Assembly (NCBI RefSeq): GCF_000217955.3
Contig: NZ_AFOY02000019.1
Location: 434,001-498,000 of the forward strand
Direction: 5' to 3'
DNA length: 64,000 nucleotides
From: Pseudomonas fluorescens HK44
Lineage (GTDB): Bacteria > Pseudomonadota > Gammaproteobacteria > Pseudomonadales > Pseudomonadaceae
Each line of letters starts with the position of its first letter. Position 1 is the stretch's first letter. The notes beneath the pieces were generated by a model. The model was not told the origin of the DNA. It did no database searches and saw nothing but the letters and a program-made list of their open reading frames with translations. Shown one piece after another: positions 1 to 8,766 of the stretch. The translations under genes were made by a program, and so were the position numbers.

Positions 1-2
1 AG

Positions 3-968
3 CAGATTGAAGGGCTGGATGTGGTGCTCGGCGCGAGCATCGGCATTGCGACCTATCCCGATTGCGGTTCCAACCTTGACGGCTTGTTGCGTGCCTCAGA
101 CATCGCGATGTACGAGGCCAAGCGTGCCGGGCGTCAGCAGTATCGTTTTTACGACCATGAAATGAACGGTCGCGCGCGCTCACGGCTGATGCTTGAAGAC
201 AGCGTGCGCACGGCCATCGAAAACCAGGATTTCAACCTGGTGTATCAACCGCAGGTGGCGATTGCCGACGGTCGCGTACGCGGGTTTGAAGCGTTGCTGC
301 GCTGGCGGCATCCGAGTGTTGGCGATGTGCCTCCAGGGTTGTTTTTACCGCTGCTGGAAGAGGCGCGGCTGATCAGTCGTCTCGGCAGTTGGATTTACCA
401 TCACGGCGCCCAACAGCGAAAGGCCTGGGAAAGCCTGTTTGCCAAGGATCTGGTGCTTGGTGTGAGCTTGAGCAGTACCCAGTTCGGCATGCCGAACCTG
501 GTCACTGAATTGCGTCAGGTGCTGGAGCGTCATGAGCTGCAGCCGTGTCAGCTGGAAGTTGAGATCACCGAAGATGCCTTGATACAAAATGTTGATGAGT
601 CACGTAAGCAGCTGCGTCTGTTGCGTCACCTGGGGGTGCGCGTGGCGTTGGATGACTTTGGTTCAGGGCCGTGCTCGTTGGCTCATTTACGCGATCTGCA
701 GTTGGACACGCTCAAGCTCGACCGGCACCTGATTGCCCGGATACTCGATTCACCCCGGGATGCGGCGCTGGCGCGCAGCGTCATTGAGTTATGCAAGCAA
801 TTCGGGATGCTGGTGATCGCCGAAGGCGTGGAGAGCGTTGCGCAGTATCAATGGCTTGAGGCCAACGGTTGCCAGTATGTGCAAGGTTTCCTGGTAGCCA
901 GGCCGCTGATGGCCGAGGATGCCGCTGGGTTTGCGCAGCCGTTTGACTGGAGCGCGCTGACTGCCTGA
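3..968 (+). CDS. GGDEF/EAL cyclic-di-GMP signalling protein, 3' part only
   Basis: The reading frame is open to the left edge of the window, so the N-terminus is missing. The first ~45 residues are the end of a GGDEF domain (SIGIATYP, then LLRASDIAMYEAKRAGR). An EAL phosphodiesterase domain follows, with the signature at GFEALLRWRHP, the metal-site motifs EITEDAL and DDFGSG, a lysine motif LKLDRHL, and VIAEGVES near the end. The usual DDFGTGYSSL stretch reads DDFGSGPCSL, a mild departure. EAL domains hydrolyse c-di-GMP to pGpG. The motifs suggest this one could be active, but sensor and cyclase halves cannot be judged here. Confidence 0.9.
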   Translation, partial: QIEGLDVVLGASIGIATYPDCGSNLDGLLRASDIAMYEAKRAGRQQYRFYDHEMNGRARSRLMLEDSVRTAIENQDFNLVYQPQVAIADGRVRGFEALLRWRHPSVGDVPPGLFLPLLEEARLISRLGSWIYHHGAQQRKAWESLFAKDLVLGVSLSSTQFGMPNLVTELRQVLERHELQPCQLEVEITEDALIQNVDESRKQLRLLRHLGVRVALDDFGSGPCSLAHLRDLQLDTLKLDRHLIARILDSPRDAALARSVIELCKQFGMLVIAEGVESVAQYQWLEANGCQYVQGFLVARPLMAEDAAGFAQPFDWSALTA

Positions 969-1010
969 ATTCGCTACACTGGCGGTCTTTCGTCACTCTG
1001 TTGTTGGCCC

Positions 1011-1502
1011 ATGACCGCGCTGAAGTACCTCCAGGCTTATCCCGCTGCCTTGCAAGACCAAGTGCGCCAGTTGATCGATCAGGATCGACTGGGGGACTAC
1101 CTGAGCCAGCGTTACCCGGACAAGCACGCAGTGCAGAGTGACAAGGCGCTGTACAGCTACGCGCTGGAGTTGAAACAGGAATACCTGCGCAATGCGCCGG
1201 CCATCGACAAAGTGCTGTTCGACAACCGTCTCGACCTGACCCACCGTGCCCTCGGTTTGCACACGGCGATCTCGCGGGTGCAGGGCGGCAAGCTCAAGGC
1301 CAAGAAAGAAATTCGCATCGCCTCGTTATTCAAGGACGCCGCGCCGCAGTTTCTGAAAATGATCGTGGTGCATGAACTCGCGCACTTCAAAGAGTCCGAT
1401 CACAACAAGGCTTTCTACAAGTTGTGCGAGCATATGCTGCCGGGCTATCACCAGCTGGAGTTCGACTTGCGGGTGTACCTCACCTGGCGGGATATGCAAT
1501 AG
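1011..1502 (+). CDS. YgjP-like zinc metallopeptidase-type protein
   Basis: This 163-residue protein carries VVHELAHFKESDHNKAFY followed by a C-terminal LEFDLRVYLTW. That is the HExxH-plus-downstream-His arrangement of the YgjP/DUF45 metal-dependent hydrolase family. HELAH lies at about residues 124-128. No signal peptide is visible, so it is probably cytoplasmic. The substrate of this family is unknown. The start codon has no convincing Shine-Dalgarno, but it lies 42 bases after the previous stop and the length fits the family. Confidence 0.75.
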   Translation: MTALKYLQAYPAALQDQVRQLIDQDRLGDYLSQRYPDKHAVQSDKALYSYALELKQEYLRNAPAIDKVLFDNRLDLTHRALGLHTAISRVQGGKLKAKKEIRIASLFKDAAPQFLKMIVVHELAHFKESDHNKAFYKLCEHMLPGYHQLEFDLRVYLTWRDMQ

Positions 1503-1537
1503 CAGATCAATAGATCGTCTGAACATGGAGCGGGTGA

Positions 1538-1834
1538 ATGGACGTCAGCAAGACCAAAAGCAGCTTTTACCGCCGCCTGTATGTGGCGTACCTGATCGAC
1601 CGCGGTCTGGCCAGCAACGTCCCGGCACTCACCGACGTGACCGGCATGCCGCGGCGTACGGCCCAGGACACCATCGCCGCGTTGGCCGATCTGGATATCG
1701 TGTGCGAGTTCGAGCAGGAAGAGGGCGCGCGCAACCATGCCGGGCGTTATCGGATCCTGAGCTGGGGGGCAATTGATCCGCGCTGGATCGAACAGCATGT
1801 GCAGCAGATCAAAGCGGTGCTGGAATACCCCTGA
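1538..1834 (+). CDS. small winged-helix DNA-binding protein
   Basis: The protein has 98 residues and a good GGAGCGGGTGA ribosome-binding site before ATG. The sequence LIDRGLASNVPALTDVTGMPRRTAQDTIAAL reads as a helix-turn-helix, and the following strand pair (DIVCEFEQEEGARNHAGRYRIL) fits the wing. It probably acts as a small transcription regulator, or as a helper protein like FeoC, but no target is evident. It starts 36 bases after the YgjP-like gene on the same strand and may be cotranscribed with it. Confidence 0.6.
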   Translation: MDVSKTKSSFYRRLYVAYLIDRGLASNVPALTDVTGMPRRTAQDTIAALADLDIVCEFEQEEGARNHAGRYRILSWGAIDPRWIEQHVQQIKAVLEYP

Positions 1835-1870
1835 GCTTTTGCGGTGTTGCCGCTGCTCGCGATGGGGCCC

Positions 1871-2323
1871 TCAAGAACGGCGCATGCCGATATGCGGAAT
1901 GTCATCTTCCAGATATTCCTCGCCCACCACGACAAACCCGTAGCGCCCGTAATACCCCTGCAAATGCGCCTGGGCCGACAGATAGATCGGCACTTCAGGC
2001 CAGTATTTCTCAGCCTGTATCAAAGCCTGACTCATCAACTCATGACCCAGGCCCAGGCCCCGCGCCTGAGGAGCAATCACCACGCGGCCGATGACCACGT
2101 CGCCGCCCTGTGAAATCGGGTCGAGCAAACGCAGGTAGGCCACCAACTGATCGCCGTTCCAGGCCATCAAGTGGCAGGTGTCACCGTCCAGGTCCAGTCC
2201 ATCGACTTCCTGATAGGCGCATTTCTGCTCAACGACGAACACTTGCGTGCGCAACTGCAAAATGGCGTACAACTGCTCTTTGCCCAGATCGCTGTGGTGT
2301 TTGCAGACCCAATCAATTGTCAT
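1871..2323 (-). CDS. elaA: ElaA-type GNAT N-acetyltransferase
   Basis: The 150-residue protein begins MTIDWVCKHHSDL and contains QLRTQVFVVEQKCAYQEVDGLDLD, the typical N-terminal signature of ElaA. The acetyl-CoA loop is RVVIAPQARGLGLGHELM (Q/RxxGxG/A type). The open frame extends 40 codons further upstream. I chose the internal ATG because AAGGAATGTGAAG precedes it and because family members start at MxxxW. The family transfers an acetyl group to an unidentified amine. It is convergent with the winged-helix gene. Confidence 0.8.
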   Translation of the reverse strand: MTIDWVCKHHSDLGKEQLYAILQLRTQVFVVEQKCAYQEVDGLDLDGDTCHLMAWNGDQLVAYLRLLDPISQGGDVVIGRVVIAPQARGLGLGHELMSQALIQAEKYWPEVPIYLSAQAHLQGYYGRYGFVVVGEEYLEDDIPHIGMRRS

Positions 2324-2588
2324 CTTCACATTCCTTGAACAACGTTGTTCCGATACTAAGCGTCCCGTTGCCGGATGTCTTGCGGCATAAAAAACCGTGA
2401 TAAAGGCCAAAATGCCATCATTCATTTCTCGCGGCGTTGTCATCTTTTTGTAATCTGCTTTGTAGCGGTTTGTTGTGGCTTCAATGAGCTACTGTTAGGG
2501 CCGGGGGTGTGGCCGTGATTCGGCATGCCGGCCTTCGAGTTTTGGCTAAAAGCACGCTGGGCTGCCCGCCCGCTAAGGATTTTTTAGC

Positions 2589-3326
2589 ATGCCGCGATTG
2601 CATCGAGCTGTTGCTTTGATTGGATTGCTGTTGCTGAGCCAGATCGCCACAGCAGAAAAACTGCGGCTGGTGGCCGATGCCTGGCCACCCTTTACCGATG
2701 CCACACTGGTCAATGGCGGGGTGGCGACTGACATTGTCAGTACCGCGCTGGCGCGGGCCGGTTATGCCAGCGATTTCGAGCAGGTGCCTTGGGCCAGGGC
2801 TTTGCTGGGTGTGGGCGAAGGGCGTTACGACGTGCTGGTCAATGCCTGGTTCAACGAAGAGCGAACCCACATCGGGCAGTTTTCCAGTGAGTATTTGCTC
2901 AACCGGGTACTTTTCCTCAAGCGTAAAGACACGCCGATCGAATACAACAACTTGCAGCAACTGCACACCTATCCGGTTGCCGTGGTGCGCGGCTACGCCT
3001 ATTCACCCGTGTTTGACGGTGACGCCGCCTTGCAGAAAGTCCAGGTGCAAAACTTCCCCATGGCCGTGCGCATGCTCGCCGCAGACCGGGTGAAGCTGAC
3101 GCTGGAAGACGAATTCGTCGCCCGCTATTACCTGGCGCGCGAATCCTCCAAGGTGCGCAATGCCGTGGAGTTCCTGCCCAATCCCTTGAGTGAAAACAGC
3201 CTGCACATTCTGGTCAGCCTGAAGAACCCTGACCATGAAGAGATTGTTGCCGGGTTCGACCGCGAGATTGCAGCGATGAAGGCTGATGGTAGCTATGAGC
3301 AGTTGCTCAGGCAGCATGGGATGTGA
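2589..3326 (+). CDS. periplasmic solute-binding protein, amino-acid type (SBP_bac_3)
   Basis: The 245-residue protein starts with a clear signal peptide (AVALIGLLLLSQIATAEK, cleavage after ATA). The mature part begins LRLVADAWPPFTD, as in family-3 binding proteins. Later segments (RYDVLVNAWFNEERT, SLKNPDHEEIVAGFDREIAAMKADG) fit this fold. No transporter permease or ATPase lies beside it, so it may be an orphan binding protein or a sensor partner. AAGGATTTTTTAGC precedes the ATG. The ligand cannot be inferred. Confidence 0.75.
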   Translation: MPRLHRAVALIGLLLLSQIATAEKLRLVADAWPPFTDATLVNGGVATDIVSTALARAGYASDFEQVPWARALLGVGEGRYDVLVNAWFNEERTHIGQFSSEYLLNRVLFLKRKDTPIEYNNLQQLHTYPVAVVRGYAYSPVFDGDAALQKVQVQNFPMAVRMLAADRVKLTLEDEFVARYYLARESSKVRNAVEFLPNPLSENSLHILVSLKNPDHEEIVAGFDREIAAMKADGSYEQLLRQHGM

Positions 3327-3337
3327 CGTCTGCTGTT

Positions 3338-3467
3338 GTGGCGAGGGAGCTTGCTCCCGCTGGGTTGCGAAGCGACCCAAGACAAGCTGCTCGATGTGTC
3401 AGGTAGAAAACCATTTACCGGTTTTACGGCTGCTGCGCACCCGAGCGCGAGCAAGCTCGCTCGCCAC
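3338..3467. repeat. REP doublet (family 1)
   Basis: A 5' arm GTGGCGAGGGAGCTTGCTCC is followed about 80 bases later by an inverted arm ending GCTCGCTCGCCAC. Together they can fold into one long hairpin (REPIN arrangement). It lies between the binding-protein gene and yccS, which converge here. Confidence 0.9.
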
Positions 3468-3477
3468 AGGGGCGCGC

Positions 3478-5661
3478 TCACTCCTCGCTCGTATCCTTGA
3501 TCAAATGCGCCGCCAGCGTGCGCAACGGCCCCAGTTGCCGGCAGATTAACCCCAGTTGGGTTTGCACCAGACGCTGACCTTCGTCGATCTCGTCAGGCAT
3601 TTGTTCGAGCCCGGCAGCCAGGGCTTCTTCGTCGTCGCTCTGAATCGCAATCGGCAGTTTGCTCGCCAGCCCTTGGGCGATTTCGTCGATGCTGGCCGCC
3701 AGGCTGACACCGGCACCGTTGATCAGCTGTTCCCGAACGTCAGCGGGTAGCTGGATTTCACGGTGTGCGCCGAGGCCCGAGAGGTAGCTGAGCAAGGTGT
3801 GGGAAAGCACCAGGAAACGGAAACCGACGTCGGCGTCCTTTCGGAAATGCCCCGGCTCCATGAGCATGTTGGCCAAGGTGGTCGACAGCGCCGCATCGGC
3901 GTTGTGGGCATTGCGTCGAGCCAGCCGATAGGCCAGGTCATCACGTTTGCCGACAGCGTATTGCTGCATGATCTGGCGCAGGTAAATGCTGTTGCAGGTC
4001 AGGGTATTGGCCAGCACTTTGTTCAGCCGACGACCCTGCCAGTCTGGCAGGAACAGCAGCACCGCGAGCCCCGCGATCAGACCGCCGAGCAAGGTGTCGA
4101 GCAGCCTTGGCAGGAACAGCCCGTAACCGTCGCCGACCTGGTTGAAACAGAACAGCACCATCAAGGTGATCGCTGCTGTCGCCAGCGTGTAGCGGGTGGT
4201 GCGGTTGATAAAGAACACCACACCAGCGGCAATCGCGAAACACGATTGCACCAGCGGGTTGGGGAACAGATCGAACAATGCCCAGGCCAGGGTCAGGCCG
4301 ATCGCCGTGCCGAGGATCCGCTGGCCGAGTTTGCGCCGGGTGGCGCCGTAGTTCGGTTGGCAGACAAACAGCGTGGTGAGGATGATCCAGTAGCCCTGCG
4401 AGGGGTGGATCAAATGCACCATGCCGTAGCCGACGGTCAGGGCCAGAGGCAAACGCAGGGCATGCCGAAACAGCAACGAGGTCGGCGTCAGTTGCGTGCG
4501 CAGGCGCGTCCAGACGTCCTTGAGGTTGCGCGGTGAACGGTCGAGCAGGCTGCTGTCGCTGGCGTCGGCCAGGTTGTCGGGGTTACTCGCGTCGCTGAGC
4601 AAGCGATCAAGAGTGCTGAGGTTGGCTGCCAGTGCGCGCAATGAACGCAGCAGACCGCGCCAGGCCGGGTTACTCTGGATGCGCAGGTGTTCGAGGGAGG
4701 CGTGCAGGTCGCTCAGGGCTTGCGCAAAGCTGTCGTCATAGACGAACGGCTGGCGCATCTGTATCGACTCGGCCAATGCCCGGCAGGCTTTGCCTTGCTG
4801 GCGCAGCAGGCGTTGGCAGCGGAACAGCACATCGCTGTGGAAAAAGGCTTCGGCCAGGGCGTTGTACGGATAGTGCGAAGAACTGGCGCGTTCGTGGATG
4901 TCCTGGGCGAGGAAATACAGCTTCAGGTAACGACTGAGTTTCGAGCCCGGCCGACCGTTGCCGACCCGGTGCAGGATGATTTCCTTGGCAGCGTTGAGCG
5001 CTGCGACCACTCGGCCATTCTGCTGCGCCAGTTCCAGCCGGCGGGCTTCGACGTCCATCTGGCGGATCGGCTCGAACAGCGATGATTTGAGCTTCAGGTA
5101 AAACCCCAGCTCGCGAAACAGTCGCGCCAGGCTCTGTTGCACCGGCTGGTTGGAAAACAGCGCCTGCCACAACACCGAGAGCAAGCCGTACCAGGCGGCG
5201 CCGGCCACCAGCAACACCGGTTCATGCCAGAAATCGGTGACCGCGCCGCCGCGCTGGTCCACACCGATCATGGTGTACACCGACAGAATCAATGTCGCGG
5301 AGGCAATCGCGCCATAGCGTTCGCCCAAGGCGCCGAGCATGGTCAGGCCGAAACTGGCCAGTGCCAGGGCGACCACGAAGATGTACGGATAGGGGAATAG
5401 CAGCTCGACCGAGAACGCGGCAACGCTGAAGCACACCAGGGTCACGGCCAACGCATTGAGCCGGCCTTGCCAGCTGTCGTCGGTCTCGGCCAGGGCACTG
5501 GCGATAATCCCCAGGAACAGCGGGATCAGCAGGCCCATTTCATTTTTATACCAGCACAGCGCCATGGTGCCGGTCAGGGCGATGAACACCCGCACGCTGT
5601 AGCTGAATTTATCCAGCGCCCAAAGGCGACGCAGAGTCTGACGAAACGAGGTTGATGGCAT
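3478..5661 (-). CDS. yccS: YccS-family inner-membrane protein (FUSC superfamily)
   Basis: The 727-residue protein has an N-terminal block of hydrophobic helices (residues ~20-160), a soluble middle region (~180-390) and a second membrane block (~405-525), then a cytoplasmic tail. This two-block plan and the segment LLIPLFLGIIASALAETDDSWQGR match YccS, which is related to FusC/aromatic-acid exporters. The function is not established; efflux is only an inference. Length is close to E. coli YccS (~717). It has its own 5' region with a REP doublet. Confidence 0.85.
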   Translation of the reverse strand: MPSTSFRQTLRRLWALDKFSYSVRVFIALTGTMALCWYKNEMGLLIPLFLGIIASALAETDDSWQGRLNALAVTLVCFSVAAFSVELLFPYPYIFVVALALASFGLTMLGALGERYGAIASATLILSVYTMIGVDQRGGAVTDFWHEPVLLVAGAAWYGLLSVLWQALFSNQPVQQSLARLFRELGFYLKLKSSLFEPIRQMDVEARRLELAQQNGRVVAALNAAKEIILHRVGNGRPGSKLSRYLKLYFLAQDIHERASSSHYPYNALAEAFFHSDVLFRCQRLLRQQGKACRALAESIQMRQPFVYDDSFAQALSDLHASLEHLRIQSNPAWRGLLRSLRALAANLSTLDRLLSDASNPDNLADASDSSLLDRSPRNLKDVWTRLRTQLTPTSLLFRHALRLPLALTVGYGMVHLIHPSQGYWIILTTLFVCQPNYGATRRKLGQRILGTAIGLTLAWALFDLFPNPLVQSCFAIAAGVVFFINRTTRYTLATAAITLMVLFCFNQVGDGYGLFLPRLLDTLLGGLIAGLAVLLFLPDWQGRRLNKVLANTLTCNSIYLRQIMQQYAVGKRDDLAYRLARRNAHNADAALSTTLANMLMEPGHFRKDADVGFRFLVLSHTLLSYLSGLGAHREIQLPADVREQLINGAGVSLAASIDEIAQGLASKLPIAIQSDDEEALAAGLEQMPDEIDEGQRLVQTQLGLICRQLGPLRTLAAHLIKDTSEE

Positions 5662-5793
5662 GAAGTGCGGAGGCCTTCCGGGGCAATGCAGCTAAATTGA
5701 GCCAGTAATGACGACGACGCAATGGCGCCGATCACATCTGACAGCAAAAACTGTTCCTTCCTGGGTAAAACTGTCAGGTCTGCATTGAACCCT

Positions 5794-5924
5794 GTGGCGA
5801 GGGAGCTTGCTCCCGCTCGGCGGCGTAGCCGTCGTAAACCCTATGCATGCGGTGTGTCTGGCAGACAGTGGTGACAGGTTTTGGGTCTGCTTCGCAGGCC
5901 AGCGGGAGCAAGCTCCCTCGCCAC
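5794..5924. repeat. REP doublet (family 1)
   Basis: Inverted arms GTGGCGAGGGAGCTTGCTCC and GGAGCAAGCTCCCTCGCCAC flank ~85 bases. It lies in the 290-base gap between the yccS start and the end of the flavoprotein gene. I see nothing else in that gap except a presumed yccS promoter. Confidence 0.92.
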
Positions 5925-5951
5925 AAAACCCCGCCCCTCACAATGTGTAAG

Positions 5952-7130
5952 TCAGGCGTACTGCGCCGCTGCGTAACCCGAGGCCCAGGCCCATTGGAAG
6001 TTGAAGCCGCCCAGGTGCCCGGTAACGTCCAGCACTTCACCGATGAAGTACAGGCCGGGGCTTTTCAGCGATTCCATGGTTTTGGACGAGACTTCGTGGG
6101 TGTCGACGCCGCCGAGCGTGACTTCGGCGGTGCGATAGCCTTCGGTGCCGGCCGGGACCAGCGTCCAGCTCGCGAGTTTTGTGGCGATATCGGCCAGTTC
6201 AGCGTGGGTGTATTGCTTCATTGGCTTGGAGGCGAACCAGTTATCGGCCAACAGGTTGGCCATCTTCTTGGTGAAGATTTCGCCGAGCAGGGTTTTCAGC
6301 TCGCTGTTCGGCCGCTCGGCTTGCTGCTGTTGCAGCCAGCTCGGCACGTCGTGGTCGGGCAAAAGATTGATTTCGACTGTGTCACCGGATTGCCAGAATG
6401 ACGAGATCTGCAAAATCGCCGGGCCGCTGAGGCCGCGATGGGTGAACAGGATGTTCTCGCGAAAGCTCTGATCGTTGCAGCTCACCAGGCAATCCACCGA
6501 CGTACCGGAGAGTTCGGTGCATAGCTCTTTGAGTTGGTCGGTGATGGTGAACGGCACCAGGCCGGCGCGGGTGGGCAGCAACTGGTGGCCAAACTGCTTG
6601 GCCACCTGATAACCGAAACCGGTAGCGCCCAGGGTTGGAATCGACAGGCCGCCGGTGGCGATCACCAGCGATTCGCAGGTCAACTGGCCCAGCGTGGTTT
6701 CCAGCAGGTAGCCGCTGTCGAGTTTTTCGATCTGCTGGATCGAGGTGTCGAGGTGCAGGCTGACGCCGACCTGATCGCACTCGTCGAGGAGCATGCCGAG
6801 GATGTCGCTGGATTTGTTATCGCAGAACAGCTGGCCGAGCTTTTTCTCGTGGTACGGCACGCCGTGCTTGGCCACCATCGCGATGAAATCCCACTGGGTA
6901 TAGCGCGCCAGTGCGGATTTGCAGAAGTGGGCGTTTTGCGAGAGAAAATTGCTTGGCTCGGTGTACATGTTGGTGAAATTGCAGCGGCCACCACCTGACA
7001 TGAGGATTTTCTTGCCGGCCTTGTTTGCGTGGTCGAGCAACATCACCTTGCGCCCGCGCCCGGCGGCGGTCAGTGCACACATCAACCCAGCGGCGCCAGC
7101 GCCAATGATCACGACTTCGGTAGAGCGCAA
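5952..7130 (-). CDS. HI0933-family FAD-dependent oxidoreductase
   Basis: The 392-residue protein opens with an FAD-binding Rossmann motif (VVIIGAGAAGLMCALTAAGRG) and has the family block KILMSGGGRCNFTN at ~45-58. The C-terminal FAD-contacting segment is GFNFQWAWASGYAAA. These are hallmarks of the HI0933/YhiN/BaiN flavoproteins, whose natural substrates are mostly unknown. The start codon is TTG at 7128-7130, preceded by GAGGACACCGTT; no better ATG exists. It is flanked by REP doublets on both sides. Confidence 0.85.
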   Translation of the reverse strand: MRSTEVVIIGAGAAGLMCALTAAGRGRKVMLLDHANKAGKKILMSGGGRCNFTNMYTEPSNFLSQNAHFCKSALARYTQWDFIAMVAKHGVPYHEKKLGQLFCDNKSSDILGMLLDECDQVGVSLHLDTSIQQIEKLDSGYLLETTLGQLTCESLVIATGGLSIPTLGATGFGYQVAKQFGHQLLPTRAGLVPFTITDQLKELCTELSGTSVDCLVSCNDQSFRENILFTHRGLSGPAILQISSFWQSGDTVEINLLPDHDVPSWLQQQQAERPNSELKTLLGEIFTKKMANLLADNWFASKPMKQYTHAELADIATKLASWTLVPAGTEGYRTAEVTLGGVDTHEVSSKTMESLKSPGLYFIGEVLDVTGHLGGFNFQWAWASGYAAAQYA

Positions 7131-7174
7131 AACGGTGTCCTCAAGTTTCGTTAGCTAGGCTGGCAAGTGCTTTT

Positions 7175-7305
7175 GTGGCGAGGGAGCTTGCTCCCGCTCG
7201 AGTGCGTAGCACTCGCAAAGCCAGCGGATGCGTTCTGACTGTTAAAACGCGGTAGCAGGTTTTGGGCCTGCTTCGCAGGCCAACGGGAGCAAGCTCCCTC
7301 GCCAC
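7175..7305. repeat. REP doublet (family 1)
   Basis: GTGGCGAGGGAGCTTGCTCC pairs with the inverted copy ending at 7305. It lies between the flavoprotein gene start and the dbpA stop. Confidence 0.92.
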
Positions 7306-7323
7306 AGAGGTGGGCTGCGCTTG

Positions 7324-8709
7324 TTACAAAATCCGTACGCGCAGCGAGCGGCCTTTGATCTTGCCGTCGCTCAAGCGCTGCACGGCTTGCTTGGCGATCC
7401 CGCGCTCCACGGCGACATAGGCCTGGTAGTCGAAGATCGCGATCTTGCCGACCTGGGCGCCAGGAACACCGGCATCGCCGGTCAGTGCGCCAAGGATGTC
7501 ACCGGGGCGAACCTTGTCTTTACGGCCGGCGCCGATGCACAGGGTGCTCATGGCCGGCAGCAGCGGGGCGCCGCCCTGGGAGGTCAGGCTGCCCAGTTGA
7601 TCCCAGCTCAGCGGTGACTTCTGCAGTTGCTCGATGGCTTGGGCGCGATGCGCTTCGGACGGCGCTACCAGGCTGATGGCGATGCCTTTCTCACCGGCAC
7701 GACCGGTACGGCCAACGCGGTGAATGTGGATTTCCGAGTCACGGGCCAGTTCGACGTTGACCACCATGTCCAGCGCATCGATGTCCAGACCACGGGCAGC
7801 GACGTCGGTGGCGACCAGTACCGAGGTACTGCGGTTGGCGAACATTGCCAGCACCTGGTCGCGATCACGCTGTTCCAGGTCACCGTGCAGGCCAACGGCC
7901 GAGATGCCTTTGGCGGTCAGGTGGTCGACGGTTTCCTGCACTTGCTGCTTGGTGAAGCAGAAAGCGACGGTCGATTGCGGGCGGTAATGGGCGAGGACCT
8001 TGACCACCGCGTCCATGCGCTCTTCCGGCGAAATCTCGAAGAAACGCTGCTCGATCTGCGTGTCGTCGTGGAACGCCTCGGCCTTCACTTGCTGCGGGTT
8101 ACGCATGAACTTCGATGCCAACTGCTTGATGCCCACCGGATACGTGGCGGAGAAGAGCAGGGTCTGGCGACGCTCAGGGCACTGGGCGATGATTTCTTCG
8201 ATGGAATCGTAGAAACCCATGTCGAGCATGCGATCGGCTTCGTCGAGGATCAGCGTGTTCAGGCCGTGGAGCACCAGCGAACCCTTGCGCAGGTGCTGCT
8301 GGATGCGCCCCGGAGTGCCGACGATGATGTGCGCGCCGTGCTCCAGCGAACCGATCTGTGGACCGAACGACACGCCGCCACACAGGGTCAGCACCTTGAT
8401 GTTGTCTTCGGCGCGGGCCAGACGACGGATTTCCTTGGCGACCTGGTCAGCCAGTTCGCGAGTCGGGCAGATCACCAGTGCCTGGCAGCCGAAGAAGCGC
8501 GGATTGATCGGGTTCAGCAGGCCGATACCGAAGGCGGCGGTTTTGCCGCTGCCGGTCTTGGCCTGGGCGATCAGGTCCATCCCCTTGAGGATCACCGGCA
8601 AGCTTTGCGCCTGGATCGGCGTCATCTGGGCATAACCGAGGGAGTCGAGGTTAGCCAGCATGGCGGCGGACAGCGGCAAAGTATTAAAAGCGGTGGCGAT
8701 GGTGGTCAC
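7324..8709 (-). CDS. dbpA: ATP-dependent RNA helicase DbpA
   Basis: A DEAD-box helicase with Q-motif region MTPIQAQSLP, Walker A AKTGSGKT, motif II DEAD, motif III SAT, motif VI HRVGRTGRAG, and a C-terminal RNA-binding extension (GRSLRVRIL end) typical of DbpA. DbpA remodels 23S rRNA helix 92 during 50S assembly. I chose GTG at 8709 (461 residues, MTTIATAFNTLPLS) because AGG lies eight bases upstream and the family begins this way. A TTG fifteen bases further upstream is also possible. Confidence 0.9.
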   Translation of the reverse strand: MTTIATAFNTLPLSAAMLANLDSLGYAQMTPIQAQSLPVILKGMDLIAQAKTGSGKTAAFGIGLLNPINPRFFGCQALVICPTRELADQVAKEIRRLARAEDNIKVLTLCGGVSFGPQIGSLEHGAHIIVGTPGRIQQHLRKGSLVLHGLNTLILDEADRMLDMGFYDSIEEIIAQCPERRQTLLFSATYPVGIKQLASKFMRNPQQVKAEAFHDDTQIEQRFFEISPEERMDAVVKVLAHYRPQSTVAFCFTKQQVQETVDHLTAKGISAVGLHGDLEQRDRDQVLAMFANRSTSVLVATDVAARGLDIDALDMVVNVELARDSEIHIHRVGRTGRAGEKGIAISLVAPSEAHRAQAIEQLQKSPLSWDQLGSLTSQGGAPLLPAMSTLCIGAGRKDKVRPGDILGALTGDAGVPGAQVGKIAIFDYQAYVAVERGIAKQAVQRLSDGKIKGRSLRVRIL

Positions 8710-8766
8710 GGGACTGGCCTGCAAAACAAAATGTCGCGCAGTGTACCAGCCCAGTGGCCATTCGCC